Assembly (NCBI GenBank): GCA_037501455.1
Contig: CM074861.1
Location: 34,798,001-34,862,000 of the forward strand
Direction of reading: 5' to 3'
Length of the DNA: 64,000 bases
From: Lantana camara
Lineage: Eukaryota > Streptophyta > Magnoliopsida > Lamiales > Verbenaceae
The translations under genes and the position numbers were made by a program. The notes under the pieces were generated by a model. It did not search any database and had not been told where the DNA came from. It saw nothing but the letters and a program-made list of their open reading frames with translations. Positions 34,226-44,400 of the stretch are shown here, piece by piece (position 1 is the first letter of the stretch; every line of letters begins with the position of its first letter).

Positions 34226-36279
34226 CTTGTCTTTGTTGGCTGCAGCCAACTTCTTATCCTTCTCCTCGAGCTCGACCCTCATTCGCTCAACCTGCTGCTC
34301 GGCCCTTGTCCTCATCTGCCGGTGGACCCAACCCCTTCGGGCCACTTGGAAGAAGTCTTGACCCATCTACAATCAAAGTATCGATCGTCAGAATTCGATC
34401 CACTACTTGAGATATTACAAAAGAGATTTATAAGCAAACTTACGGCGAAATACTTCTGAACCCAAGACGCCTCGATCTCGTCATCCGCGAGCGCCCATCT
34501 CTCCTTGTGGTCAACCACTGTTTGGATCGAGCTGTACAGAGCCCCGAGTGCGTTGTAGTCTTTTGGGGCTGTATCGATCCTTCTGGGCTCGCCGTTCTCA
34601 GTGTAGCTCGAGAGGCCATTCGAAAAATGGGGCTCTTGGAGAGTAGGGTAGTCGAAGAAGAGCCGTATATCTTCTTCATTTGGCTTTTAGGAGATGGCGG
34701 TCGCAGGTCGGGCCCCCTGAAGTGGCCTACGTACCCCAGCTAGGATGCTCGCTACGTTCCGAGGCACAATGGCCCCGCGACCCTGGTTGGGAGGGGTCGA
34801 GAATTCTCCAACTTGGACCTCAATGATGGGCCCAAGTGTTGGTGGCATGGGTAGCAGAGAGGTCTTCTCCCAACCCTTCCCTCGAGAATTCTCCGCCTCG
34901 ACCGAGGACTTGGTGTGGCGGCTTGTTTTTTATTTCTTGGACTGGGGGGCTTCCGGATCTTCGACCCCCGATGGAGCATTACCCCGCTTCTCGGGGGCAT
35001 CAGCTGTCCTCATCGAGAGGACCTTTGGTAACGCCTCGACCGTGGCGTTGTTAGCAGCATTAATCTCCACTTGGGTCGGCGGAGGCAGTTTCTTCTTCTC
35101 GGCCACCTTCTTTAGCTCGACCATCTCCTTCCTCCTCGCATTCAAAGCCGCAGACATGATGTATTGATCTGCAAAAGAACAAACAACCGATCGCAAACTT
35201 GGATAAAAAAAAAAGAAAACAACAACTACAGAAACAAATAAGCTCGCTGCTCCGAGGGATCAACTCGGTGTACCGGGGTCGAAGTATTTCCGGACTCCTG
35301 GTGCGAGCCCTAACTCGATCAACATCTGTGGAGTAATCATATCTTCCGACTCCACACTTCCCAAATCCCTCAAGGCCACAATCAAAGTGTTCGGCCAGCC
35401 AGGATGTCCCCTCGGAAGGTCCGCTCGAGGGACCCAACTCCACCCCGGATATTTCAGACCGGGCCATCCTTTCTCACACTCGATGAAAACAAATCTTTGT
35501 TTCCATCCCACGCCATTCGAGGTGGTTGGCGACCTTACCACTCAATAATTGCTCTTTGATTGGAGCTGAATGTATCCCAGGCCAGGCGCCGGGGTCTCGG
35601 TCGTTAAGGTAGCCTGGAAGATCTCAGAGAAACAAAAGACGTTGGTCTTCATCCCCAAACACCTCAATAGAGCCCTTAGCCCATTTACCATGGCATAGGA
35701 ATTGGGCATCAACTACAGGGGGCTAATTCTCAGGGTGTTGAAGAATTCGAGCAGCTCCTCGGAAATGGGCACCCTGAATCCGTTTTTGACCGCCAAATAA
35801 TTGACCGCGATGCAGTTTTTGTACGGGTTGGTAATTCTTTCTCCGACCTTGGGCCTTATCACCTGATAGCCCCCAAACTCCGGAGCACCACCAAACAACC
35901 AGCGCTCGACTTTCCCAAACTTCTCGTCCGATATACCGGGGGTTATGGCTCAAGAGTCTTTCACCAACTGATCCTCCGGCTCGAGGTTTTCCACCTCTTC
36001 CTCTTCTTCTTCCTCCTCCTTTCCTCGACCTGAGGTCGACGTTTCCTCCCCCTCTACACGAGGCACGACAACCTCTTCCAATTCTGCCTTAGGTAATGGG
36101 TCGGATACTCCCACCACATCGACATCTTCGTCCCTTCCTTGGGGGTTCGTCGACCTAGTATCTATGGTGGCCCCGGAATCCGTTGAGTCTGAACTCGAAC
36201 TGGACCCAGAACTTGACCCCACACTTACGGTCACCACCTCCGTCCCCTTTGACCTAGTCTCCGCTCGATTTGTTGACAT
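34226..36279 (-). pseudogene. Tat-type antisense ORF of gypsy II
   Basis: Read on minus from MSTNRAETRSKGTEVVTVSV at 36279, it has a Ser-rich and acidic N-terminus (EEEEEEEEVENLEP), then the conserved 'gypsy-type transposon' block: ISDEKFGKVERWLFGGAPEF, YQVIRPKVGERITNPYKNCI, FRVPISEELLEFFNTLRISP, and WKQRFVFIECEKGW. The C-terminal part is helix-rich, with a basic stretch (RRKEMVELKKVAEKKK, near 35120) and RMRVELEEKDKKLAAANKDK (near 34280). After the solo LTR the last piece is DELYKNLLEAIEKLSETEKK (30601-30662). Stops break it. Function unknown. The layout mirrors gypsy I. Confidence 0.78.
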
Positions 36280-36610
36280 CCTACAACGATAAAATCATGT
36301 TTTCACTTTTGAGTCGGATACGAACAAATCGATAGAGAGGAAGTCTTCGAAGAGGGAAGTGGTAGACCTCTCCCTCGAAGCAATCGAGAAAAGAAAGAAA
36401 AAGAAAATGAATGAAAAAACACAAGAGAATAGAATCGGGCTACCGATCGAAATGGTACCTTCTGTGTTAGGAAAAGGTCTGAAGATTACTTCCTTCTGAA
36501 TGAACGACCTAAAAAATTGATGCACAAAAGCACTTGATCGACCTGCAATAGCTCGGAGCTCTCTACGTTCTTTCTTTCGTAAAAGTAACAAATGAAATTA
36601 CAGAGGGAAC

Positions 36611-36620
36611 TATTTATATG
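36611..36620 (-). promoter_or_regulatory. TATA box for the gypsy II antisense ORF
   Basis: CATATAAATA on the minus strand, about 330 bp upstream of the antisense ATG and outside the LTR. Same arrangement as at 2823 in gypsy I. Confidence 0.45.
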
Positions 36621-36739
36621 AGTAAATTTGGCGGGAATCGAGAAGGTGAAACGATGCAATGATTACAGCGGGTCCCACCCTTGGGAGTTGAAACGCCACT
36701 GCTACGTCAGCCCTAGCAGATGACGTTTCGAGGGGCTTA

Positions 36740-37318
36740 TGACGTGGCTCGCACCCGCTGTCGTGTTGGACCAATCACATCGCTCCACCTGTACGATCTA
36801 AAACCTCATTTCAACCAACTGATCGATCCATCAGTTACCGCCATACTTCACTGTCTTAGCCGCCGACCCCGAGTCGGGCTCTCAGGACAGTTCTTTCGAC
36901 CCAAATCCTTCGACCGGCCAGCTCATCCGCCCACTAACCACTACGTAGTTGAGTGGCCGACCACGCATTTAATGCACGATCATAGTGGGGCACCTGTCAA
37001 CTGCTCGCGCCGACACGTCGAGGCAGTAACTTCTCTCTCTTCACTGTATATATAACACCCCTTCATTTACGATACGGTAAGTTTTTCACCTAACCCCTTT
37101 TCACCGCTCAACACTTCGATCATCCTCATCGTACCTGATTTGAGCGTCGGAGGGCCAATCCGGGTCTCACACCCCTTTCCCCGAGTTGGCCTCGAAGCTC
37201 ATGTTTGTCTCAACCTGTGCAGATTTCGAGCAGTCAAGCGTCGATTCCCCACCTAACAAATAGAGTGGTCGTGGTCTGATTTCCCGATCGGACTTCCAGC
37301 GGAAATTTGACTCGATCA
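36740..37318 (+). repeat. Gypsy II 3' LTR
   Basis: It starts TGACGTGGCTCGC, ends GACTCGATCA and is followed by GATAT. It differs from the 5' LTR by about two dozen substitutions and two short indels. Confidence 0.93.
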
Positions 37319-37323
37319 GATAT

Positions 37324-38376
37324 AGATAAATAGATAAATAAGATGAATTCTTACGGTTAATGTCCTTGAAATCAGACGATAACCGGCCACAATTATACAA
37401 CAATAAAATGGTCTAACGTAAATAAGAGAAATATGTTAGGTTCTTCTCACTTGGATATAGATATACAGTGGACTAACTTCTTCTTTCTGGGAATTTAGAC
37501 CTTTTCTTGGTCGAAAATTAGTTAATACGTAATTTGCTGTTAAGGATATACTTAATTACTTGAACAAAAAGTCAATTGCCAAAATTATACCCTTTTATGT
37601 CACTCTCGAAGTACGTCAACTCGTTAAATATTTTGGAGTTTGTAGTACTTTGTCGTCCTTAATATGTTTTTTAATTTTTATTGTTTCAGTTTTATTCTAA
37701 AAATATTGTATTTTAATACTACAGTCTTCGAGTACAAATAGGCAAGCACCTTCGTTGTTTAAAACATAAGTCAACATTTTAAATTAATCTACTCTAAACC
37801 AAGAAAATAGAATAGAAAATTAAAACAAACATGGTTCACAATAGTTGCTCTGCATGATTTCGAATTTTCTTCATCTTTTAGGGTATTGAATTGCAGAATA
37901 AATAATTCTTGCAAAATTATTTTATAGAAATTATTAGGATGAGAGATGTCCAAGATCCAATAGTCAAGTGCTAGCCACGTGCATTTTGCATGTTTTACGA
38001 GCCTCATGTCATAATCCTTTCCCATGCATATTCTACTTCTCCATAAAGAAACTCAATCATTAAAGAAAGTTATAGCCCAAATTAAATTTCAACAAATTCA
38101 ATCAATCAAATCTATTATTGTGTATTATACTTGTTTAATTTATTATTTTTTAAAACTTTTACTAACTATACAATAATTATAATACACTAATCCAACATCA
38201 AGGTAATAAACGAACCTATATTCTAACAAATATATACAAATTTAAATTTGAAAAAATTCACATTATAACTATAAAGTTTTTCTGTAAGAATAAGTGTTTG
38301 AAAAAATCGTAGTAAGAAAGATTTGTGTAACTCCAAAATATATCCCTTGCTTGATCTATGTTTTTATTTTTATTTT
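37324..38376. other. Host-like intergenic DNA
   Basis: AT-rich with no supported gene. The 78-aa minus frame at 37789-38025 has no family signature. A G-box-like CCACGTGC (37976) and a CATGCAT (38023) are present but promote nothing visible. A copy of the low-copy repeat described at 54.2 kb lies at about 38185-38335. Confidence 0.4.
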
Positions 38377-38751
38377 GGGCGAATTACATTTAGGTCCCCT
38401 GAGGTTTGCCCTAATTACAAATCAGTCCCTTTTGTTTCGAAAATTACATATTAACCCCTATAAATACTGTTTCAATTGAGGTCCCTGTACGCCGTTAGGG
38501 TTCCGTTAATTTTGACAGGACTACATTGTTCATGTGATTTAGTTAAGGGGTCGTTTTGTAAGAAAATTCATAGTTCAGGGATTTTTTTTTAATATTTTTC
38601 GGAAATTCAAATGTCAAAATTAACGAAATACTAACAGCGTCCAGGGACCTCAATTAAAACAGTGTTTTTAGGACTAATATGTAATTTTCGAAACAAGATA
38701 AACTGATTTATAATTAAGGCAAACCTCAGAGGACCTAAATGTAATTCGCCC
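38377..38751. mobile_element. Mutator-like MITE (375 bp)
   Basis: Terminal inverted repeats of about 140 bp start GGGCGAATTACATTTAGGTC on both strands. A 9-bp duplication TTTTATTTT (38368-38376 and 38752-38760) fits a Mutator-like superfamily. The duplication is low in complexity, so it is weaker evidence than the inverted repeats. No coding capacity. Confidence 0.8.
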
Positions 38752-38889
38752 TTTTATTTTTGCAGGTCAAAGATTAAAAAAAAGTAATTGATAGTTCTTT
38801 CCTTTAGAATGTCAATAGGTGGTTCTCATTTTATACAGTTGTTAGCAATTAAAAGGAAAACCTCGGGGCCGGGGGTCCATATTATTAAT

Positions 38890-39010
38890 GATTGGGCTTT
38901 TTTCAAAAATAGTATTTGATGTTTATTTTTCTTATAAAATAATACCACTTGAAAATTGATTTTATTTTTTATTATAGGTCGCCAAAAAAATTGGCGTTCT
39001 CAAATAAGCC
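38890..39010. repeat. Left copy of an inverted repeat flanking the viral insert
   Basis: TTCAAAAATAGTATTTG, then an AT-rich stretch, then TCGCCAAAAAAATTGGCGTTCT. A diverged copy in the opposite orientation is at 47510-47640 (GCCCAATTTCAAAAATAATA on minus, then AGAACGCCATTTCATTTGGC). Confidence 0.4.
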
Positions 39011-39502
39011 AAAAAGGAAATATTTTGTTTTATTTCCCTAATTATATTATTTATAAATTTAACCCCAAGACTTCTAAATTATTTTAGATAGGTATATGAA
39101 GTATATTTTTGTGCATAATATCAAAATGTAAACATAATCTTTGAAATTAATCATGCTTTAAATGACTGAAGTACTCTAAAATTCATCCTATAATTCATAA
39201 AACACACAAATAATTTCTAAAAATTTTATTACCTCTCTTTATCTCCTTCCTCTTTTACAATTCTGATTTATTGATCCTCTAAGACTCGTCTTCGTTTCTC
39301 CTCGGTCAGCCCTTCTTGTTCCAAAAGTCCTCACAGCTCCATGCTTTCAAAGACATCAACTGGAAACAGACTTCAACCTCCAACGGAAAACCTCACTACG
39401 GCTTATAAGTTTCAATAAAAGGTTTGCAGGAATAGACTGGAGTAAAAAGGTTTAATAAAACTCTTAACAAAATATTTATCTCGTGTTTATGAAAAGGAGA
39501 AT

Positions 39503-39508
39503 TTTATT
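39503..39508 (-). terminator. Pararetroviral polyadenylation signal
   Basis: AATAAA on minus, about 125-150 nt downstream of the expected RNA start. In caulimovirids the poly(A) signal lies shortly after the pregenomic promoter, so that the circular genome is read past it once. Confidence 0.45.
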
Positions 39509-39654
39509 TCCTTTAAAAGAGGTTTATACAACCATCATATATTCTGAAAGAAGATTTATCTGGAAATACAACATTCAACACTCAAAGACTCAAAGATGTT
39601 TTTACATATGACTCTCAGATTTCAAGATAAGATGTCTTTCATCCTACGAAATGA

Positions 39655-39856
39655 CTCTATTTATAGGCTATATTTTTCCCACTGTTCGGACTTGAAATTT
39701 TTATTTGAGATCCACTGCTTTATCTTCCAAGGGTCCAGATCTTGCCGACACTTTTCTATGGTTGAGATGTTGCCGACACTTTTATTTGCCACTTGATGAA
39801 TGGAGTATGACGTCATGTCGTTCTTCACTTCCTTGCTGATGTGTGTGCTTACATCA
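39655..39856 (-). promoter_or_regulatory. Pregenomic RNA promoter of the endogenous virus
   Basis: On minus, TGATGTAAG (39856-39848) and a palindromic TGACGTCA (39815-39808) precede a TATA box CTATAAATAGAG (39666-39655). The TGACG pair resembles the as-1 element of caulimovirus promoters, bound by TGA-type bZIP factors. The block directly follows the transactivator-like ORF, the standard place in this family. Spacing from the TGACG motif to TATA is about 145 bp, somewhat longer than in the well-known 35S promoter. Confidence 0.65.
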
Positions 39857-39963
39857 CTGATGGTTACAACCCATCATCTTGCAAGCTTCTTGTCTAGTTT
39901 CTGTAGTGCAGAAGAATTTATGTTTTTCAAATTTATTTATGAATTCCATTAAAAGAGGGGAAC

Positions 39964-40850
39964 TTATTTTTCCTCCTTTGGTGAGTAGAATCCAATTCCT
40001 TTACTCATCAGTGTTTCAAACTTATATTTGTACAGATTTTCTGCAACGCTGTGAATAACTTTTATTCCTAAGGCACGCCTTTGGACAATCCATTCTTTAG
40101 TAACTTGGACCTTCCTTAAAGGTTTATTTCCTTGTTCAATCTTTATGGTGTCAGAAAGGTGGTCTGCAGTAATCATGAAGAAGGCTTCATGCCATATATG
40201 CTTCTCTGGTTCTGGAGATATAGTGTAGAACTTGAGAACGACTTGCCTTCCTCTGGCAAATTTACTGATTTGAGATTTTAGGGTATCATCAAATCTGGAA
40301 ATTTCCTTGAGATCTTTACTTGGGTAGATTATATCAAGAAACCCAAAACAAGCATATCTATAAACTGCCTCGGGACATGCTCCCATGATGCAGGTCAATC
40401 TTAGATATATATTTTTGCCTTTGGAGAAAAATATAGTATCTGTATTCTCCATACTATATACTTCATCAACTGTATGAACATATAAATGTTCCCATTCAGT
40501 GCTAGGAACATATTTTTCTATTTCAATCTTTATTGCCTTTGAAGAAAACTCCTTTCTAGTTTTATTTCTATGACTGAAGGATCTTTATTTTTGGCTTCTT
40601 ATTTATTTTTCTCTCCAGATGACTCAGCCTCATCTATTTTTATTGACTCAAAATTTTCAATATATTTTTCTAAATTTTGAGTCACTTTATTCACCTTTCC
40701 CAGGTTTTCAGTCACCAAATCTATTAATGGATGAAGATTTTTATTCAGATATTGTTCTAGAACAACAGTTCCTTCATAGAGATCTTTTGCCATACTGTTG
40801 ATATATGAGATCTCTTCTTTTATTTTTGAAATATCAATTTTATCCTCCAT
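39964..40850 (-). pseudogene. Transactivator/inclusion-body protein-like ORF
   Basis: Two frames: an 83-residue start with helix-rich sequence (MEDKIDISKIKEEISYIN at 40850), ending at a stop at 40599, and a 162-residue part from 40452 with CIMGACPEAVYRYACFGFLD and GRQVVLKFYTISPE. A frameshift near 40550 separates them. Its position after pol and before the pregenomic promoter, and the pattern around ACPEAVYRYACFGF, fit the caulimovirid TAV, which allows reinitiation on polycistronic RNA and forms inclusion bodies. Identification rests mainly on position. Confidence 0.6.
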
Positions 40851-40869
40851 CTGTAAAAAAGAGAGAAAA

Positions 40870-41130
40870 TTTTATTAAGATTCCTTCCAAAATTTTTATA
40901 AGTGATTTTCGGGAAATCACCACCCATCAACGGATTTGATTTTGTCTTTACCATCTACCGTTTGAGATGGACTAGATATATGTATACCCATCTATTGGTC
41001 TTCTAATTCTATATAAGTGATTTTTGGGAAATCACCACCCATTAACGGATTCGACTTTGTCTTTACCATCTACCGTTTGAGATGGACTAGATATATGTAT
41101 ACCCATATATTGTCCTTCATTTTGAATCAA
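40870..41130 (-). repeat. 115-bp tandem duplication between pol and transactivator ORFs
   Basis: Two copies start at 40901 and 41016. Each contains two stem-loops: TGATTTyGGGAAATCA and CCATCTACCGTTTGAGATGG. The copies differ at a handful of positions. Confidence 0.8.
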
Positions 41131-41487
41131 AATCTATATTTCTGGATAAAAAATCTGCTAGAAAATTATCAGTTCCTTTATTGGAATAATTTTGAAGTTA
41201 TATATGGATAAGAAAACTTGTCATCTGTGTAACCTTGTATAATTTGGTTCACTGGGTAATTTATTATTAGCAAGACTCGGAACTTGGGTATTATCAACAT
41301 GAACAATGAAAGACTTTTGGAGTAGGAAAAGTGAAATTTTTTTGATTCCATTTATTACTCCTAGTAATTCCTTTTCATGAGTAGTATAATTTATTTTTGT
41401 TGATTTAAAAGTACCACTAGTATATCTACAAATCTCATTAAGATTTGTTTTTAAGATTGCAACCCAATATAAATCAGAGGCATCAGT
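41130..41487 (-). pseudogene. Pararetroviral RNase H region
   Basis: It continues the RT frame with LIMQTDASDLYWVAIL and THEKELLGVINGI, the D and E positions of caulimovirid RNase H, and then VHVDN in place of the usual D-x-x region. A stop-rich end near 41130 closes the pol gene. The stop directly after the RT frame at 41488 is one of several. Confidence 0.65.
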
Positions 41488-42300
41488 TTACATAATTAAG
41501 TTATCATTTTTATCAGGAAGCCTTAATTCTGGAAGAGTTTTACATTCTTCCTTTAACTTTATGACAATTTCTGTATGTTTTGGAGTCCAACCTTTTGTAT
41601 TATTTTTTCTCAATAACTTTTGCATTTCATGTCTTTTCTTAGCTAACTCAGGTATGAAACCCTCAGCATAATTAAGACATCCTAAAAGCTTTTCTATTTG
41701 TTTTCTATTTTCTAATTTATCAGGAAACTCATTTATTTTCCTAGATATATGAGGTTGTAATTTTATACCTGCAGCACTCAATTTTAATCCTAAAAATTCA
41801 ATTTCTTTAGTTTCTATGACTGCTTTTCTTTCGGACAGGGCAATACCATTTTCTTTACATAATTTAGCAAAAAGTAAAAGATGTTTTCTATGTTCATCTA
41901 TGGTATTTGAACAAATAAGAATATCATCTATATAAACAACCATGAATTCTCTATATTTGCCAAATATATCGTCCATCTTTCTTTGATATATAATATATTG
42001 ATGGAGCATTTTTTAATCCAAATGACATTACTAACCATTCATAATGTCCTTGAGGGGCACTAAAGACTGTATATTGGATACTATCATCTTCCATTTTTAC
42101 TTGCCAAAATCCATATGTACAATCAAATTTTGAGTAATATGATTTATTCTTTACTAAGTATAAATACTTCTTTATTGGGTAATTGGTAACTATCACTCTT
42201 TGTAAATGGTTTAATCTTTTATAATTTATTACCATTCTTGCTTTATTTCTTTTCTTTTCAGCTTCTTTCATTACCATGAATGCTGGACTAGAAAAGGGGC
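41488..42300 (-). pseudogene. Pararetroviral reverse transcriptase
   Basis: Frames 42277-41951 and 42009-41488 carry RMVINYKRLNHLQRVIVTNY, YYSKFDCTYGFWQVKM (first catalytic Asp), EWLVMSFGLKNAPSIYYISK and VVYIDDILICSNTIDEHRKH (catalytic YIDD). The connection FLGLKLSAAGIKLQPHISRK follows. A frameshift just after NAPS separates the two frames. The spacing matches caulimovirid RT, which copies the pregenomic RNA from the iMet primer. Confidence 0.85.
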
Positions 42301-42338
42301 TAAAACTTTTCCTAATTAATCCTTTATCTAATAATTCT

Positions 42339-43016
42339 TTAATTTACTTTTTTGAATTCATCTTCTTCACTTAAAGTATATCTCATAGGTCTTTCTTTAA
42401 TTATAACATTATCTGTTAATTCTATTCTAGCTTTTGGATAGTCTTTATTCCAAAAAGCCAATGGATGGTCACTATAATTTTCTTTTATCTTGCTAGTAAC
42501 CGTTTCTAAGTTTATTCTTTTTATAACTATTTTATTTATTGCTATCTGTATTTTTTCATATATAGAGTGTCCACCACGCTTAGCTGGCTGAACTCTGAAG
42601 GGATGGTTTAGTCGTGGTAGTTTTAACAAATGACCACACTTTGTTTTAAGCATAATAGAATATGCATTTTGCATATAATATTGAAATTGTTGTAGGAAAT
42701 CATTTCCTAATAGTATATCAACTTCTAATTCATTATATTCATATATCCTAGGAACCGTTATTATTGTACTTCCTAAGACAATATCAATATCTATTGCTGA
42801 TCTATTTATATCTTGTGATTTACCAGTTACACCTTTTATTCTGATTTTCCCATTCTCTTTCCATTTATTAATCAAGAAAGTTTTGAAAATAGTTATTTCA
42901 GATCCAATATCTATTAAAGCAAAAGTTATTATTTCATTTTTAGGAGTTTCTCTTATTCCTACCTGAATGAAAACACTAACTGTAAAGTTATATCCTTTCA
43001 TTTTATTCTTGGACAA
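42339..43016 (-). pseudogene. Start of the viral pol ORF: retropepsin-like domain 2 and RT entry
   Basis: The ORF opens at 43016 (MSKNKMKGYNFTVSVFIQVG), overlapping the end of the movement-protein ORF by 19 nt in another frame. Near residue 32 it has TFALIDIGSEITIF, where the catalytic D-T/S-G reads DIG, and near residue 90 DILLGNDFLQQFQYYM, the second retropepsin signature. Then comes the approach to RT, ending ERPMRYTLSEEDEFKKV (residues around 210-225). This is the place where caulimovirids normally carry their protease. Confidence 0.75.
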
Positions 43017-43949
43017 TATATAAATTTGTCTTCTATGCAGTGTGTTACTCCATCCTTTTCTATTTTATAGTAATTACAACTATCAAGGAAAACATTTACT
43101 AAGATTATATCATAAGAACTTCCCGTCATATTTTCATCTAAATAACATTTAACAATTATTCTAGATTTATCAATATTTGTTGGAATAGATATTTGTTGGT
43201 TACATGCAACTATCTTTCCTTCAAAGTTTTCATAGTAGAAAACCTCATTTAATGTTTCTATCATTAACCCTTTATTTTTTATTTTAGCAAAGTGATTTAC
43301 ACTTGCTCCTGTATCTATTAAAATTTTTGGTTCTTTAATATATTCTTGACCATTAAAGTATTCTCCTAAAATGATCATTGTTTTATTAACAAAATTTTTA
43401 TTTATACTCAAAGTTCTAGTTATATTCATTCTTTGACTTCTCCTGGCTATACTATTTCTTCCGAATTCTATTTGAGGAGTTTTACTAGAAGATCCTTCTT
43501 CTATCAAAGGTTTATTTATGATTTCTAATTCATAATTTGTTATTTCTTTTGGGTCTTCAAGAAGAGGTAATTTAGCTGAAGCTATTTCCCTACATTTCTC
43601 ATCTATTTCTAGATGTGGTTTATCTTGATAAATCTTTCCATAATTACTATTACTTAGAACATATAATGCTCTATAGTAAATAGAGAAAGCTTTACTTTTA
43701 TCTTTCAATCCTATATCTTTTATGAATTTGTAATGTAAACTTAATGTTTCATCTATAATATGATCACTTATATTTACACTATATTTGGGATATGAATCAA
43801 ATAATATTTGTTTATAACACAAATTTCCTTCTATAGTTCCTAAATGACTTCTCTTTGCATCTGTAAATCTTTGATCATGAAGAGAAAGTACTATAGGACT
43901 ATCTATTCCTTCTCTAAACAATGATTTTATCGGGAATTGAACTCTTCCT

Positions 43950-43984
<35 letters not shown>

Positions 43985-43990
43985 ATTTTA
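42998..43990 (-). pseudogene. Movement protein with a C-terminal retropepsin-like domain
   Basis: The open frame 43921-42998 (307 aa) opens with GIDSPIVLSLHDQRF, GTIEGNLCYKQILFDSYPKY and SIYYRALYVLSNSNYG, the signatures of caulimovirid 30K-type movement proteins that widen plasmodesmata. The frame extends upstream through a (TA)n run to about 43990. Unusually, the C-terminal third has KILIDTGASVNHFAK (near residue 200) and YDIILVNVFLDSCNYYKI (near residue 270), both halves of a retropepsin pattern. It ends CPRIK at 42998, overlapping the pol ORF. An extra protease-like domain here is not part of the caulimovirid layouts I know. Confidence 0.75.
43953..43982. repeat. (TA)n microsatellite inside the movement-protein frame
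   Basis: About 14 TA units, read in frame as alternating Tyr-Ile just before the conserved movement-protein start. Confidence 0.85.
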
Positions 43991-43999
43991 CTTTTTTCC

Positions 44000-44400
44000 T
44001 TTTTATCTTTTATTTTGTTCAAAGCTTGATTTATTGTAGCTTTTGTTAATAAATTAATTAATTTGCCCTGAAGTATGTTCAATATTTATAGATTTTTCTA
44101 CTTCAGGGTAGTCATATATATTTATTTTCTTTCTTTCTTTGGCTAGGATTTGTAGCGTTTAATTTTAGTTTCTTTATCTTATCTAGAGTTTCTTTATTGA
44201 AGGTAATGCGTTCTGCATATACTTCTGGTCCTTCATAAATATCTATTTCTTCATCAGATAATTCTGTTATTTCAGAATTCATTCTAATTCAGAATCTATT
44301 TCAGAACAGATTCCATTTTCTGATATATCAGATTCTTTCATATATATTTGTTTTCCAAAATAATTTTCTATATCAGAGACTTCTTCAAGTTCATCTCTTA
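44000..44400 (-). pseudogene. Linker between capsid and movement regions
   Basis: Degenerate minus-strand coding sequence, partly readable (AERITFNKETLDKIKKL), broken by several stops. In cavemo/solendovirus-like genomes capsid and movement protein are joined in one polyprotein, which this linker would fit. Confidence 0.45.

Larger units (their letters stand above)
24219..37318 (+). mobile_element. Complete Ty3/gypsy element of the Tat lineage (gypsy II, 13.1 kb)
   Basis: LTRs of 577 and 579 bp are bounded by perfect GATAT duplications (24214-24218 and 37319-37323). Order on plus: LTR, primer site, gag, protease, RT, RNase H, second RNase H, integrase. On minus, between pol and the 3' LTR, there is the antisense ORF typical of Tat elements. 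A 3558-bp solo LTR is inserted at 30663. Stops and frameshifts break every gene, so the element is not autonomous now. It shares gene layout and primer site type with gypsy I but has different LTRs. Confidence 0.93.

Noticed and set aside
37789..38025. 78-aa minus-strand ORF near a G-box and a CATGCAT word
   Set aside because: No domain and no splice partners; the promoter-like words are too short to support a gene.
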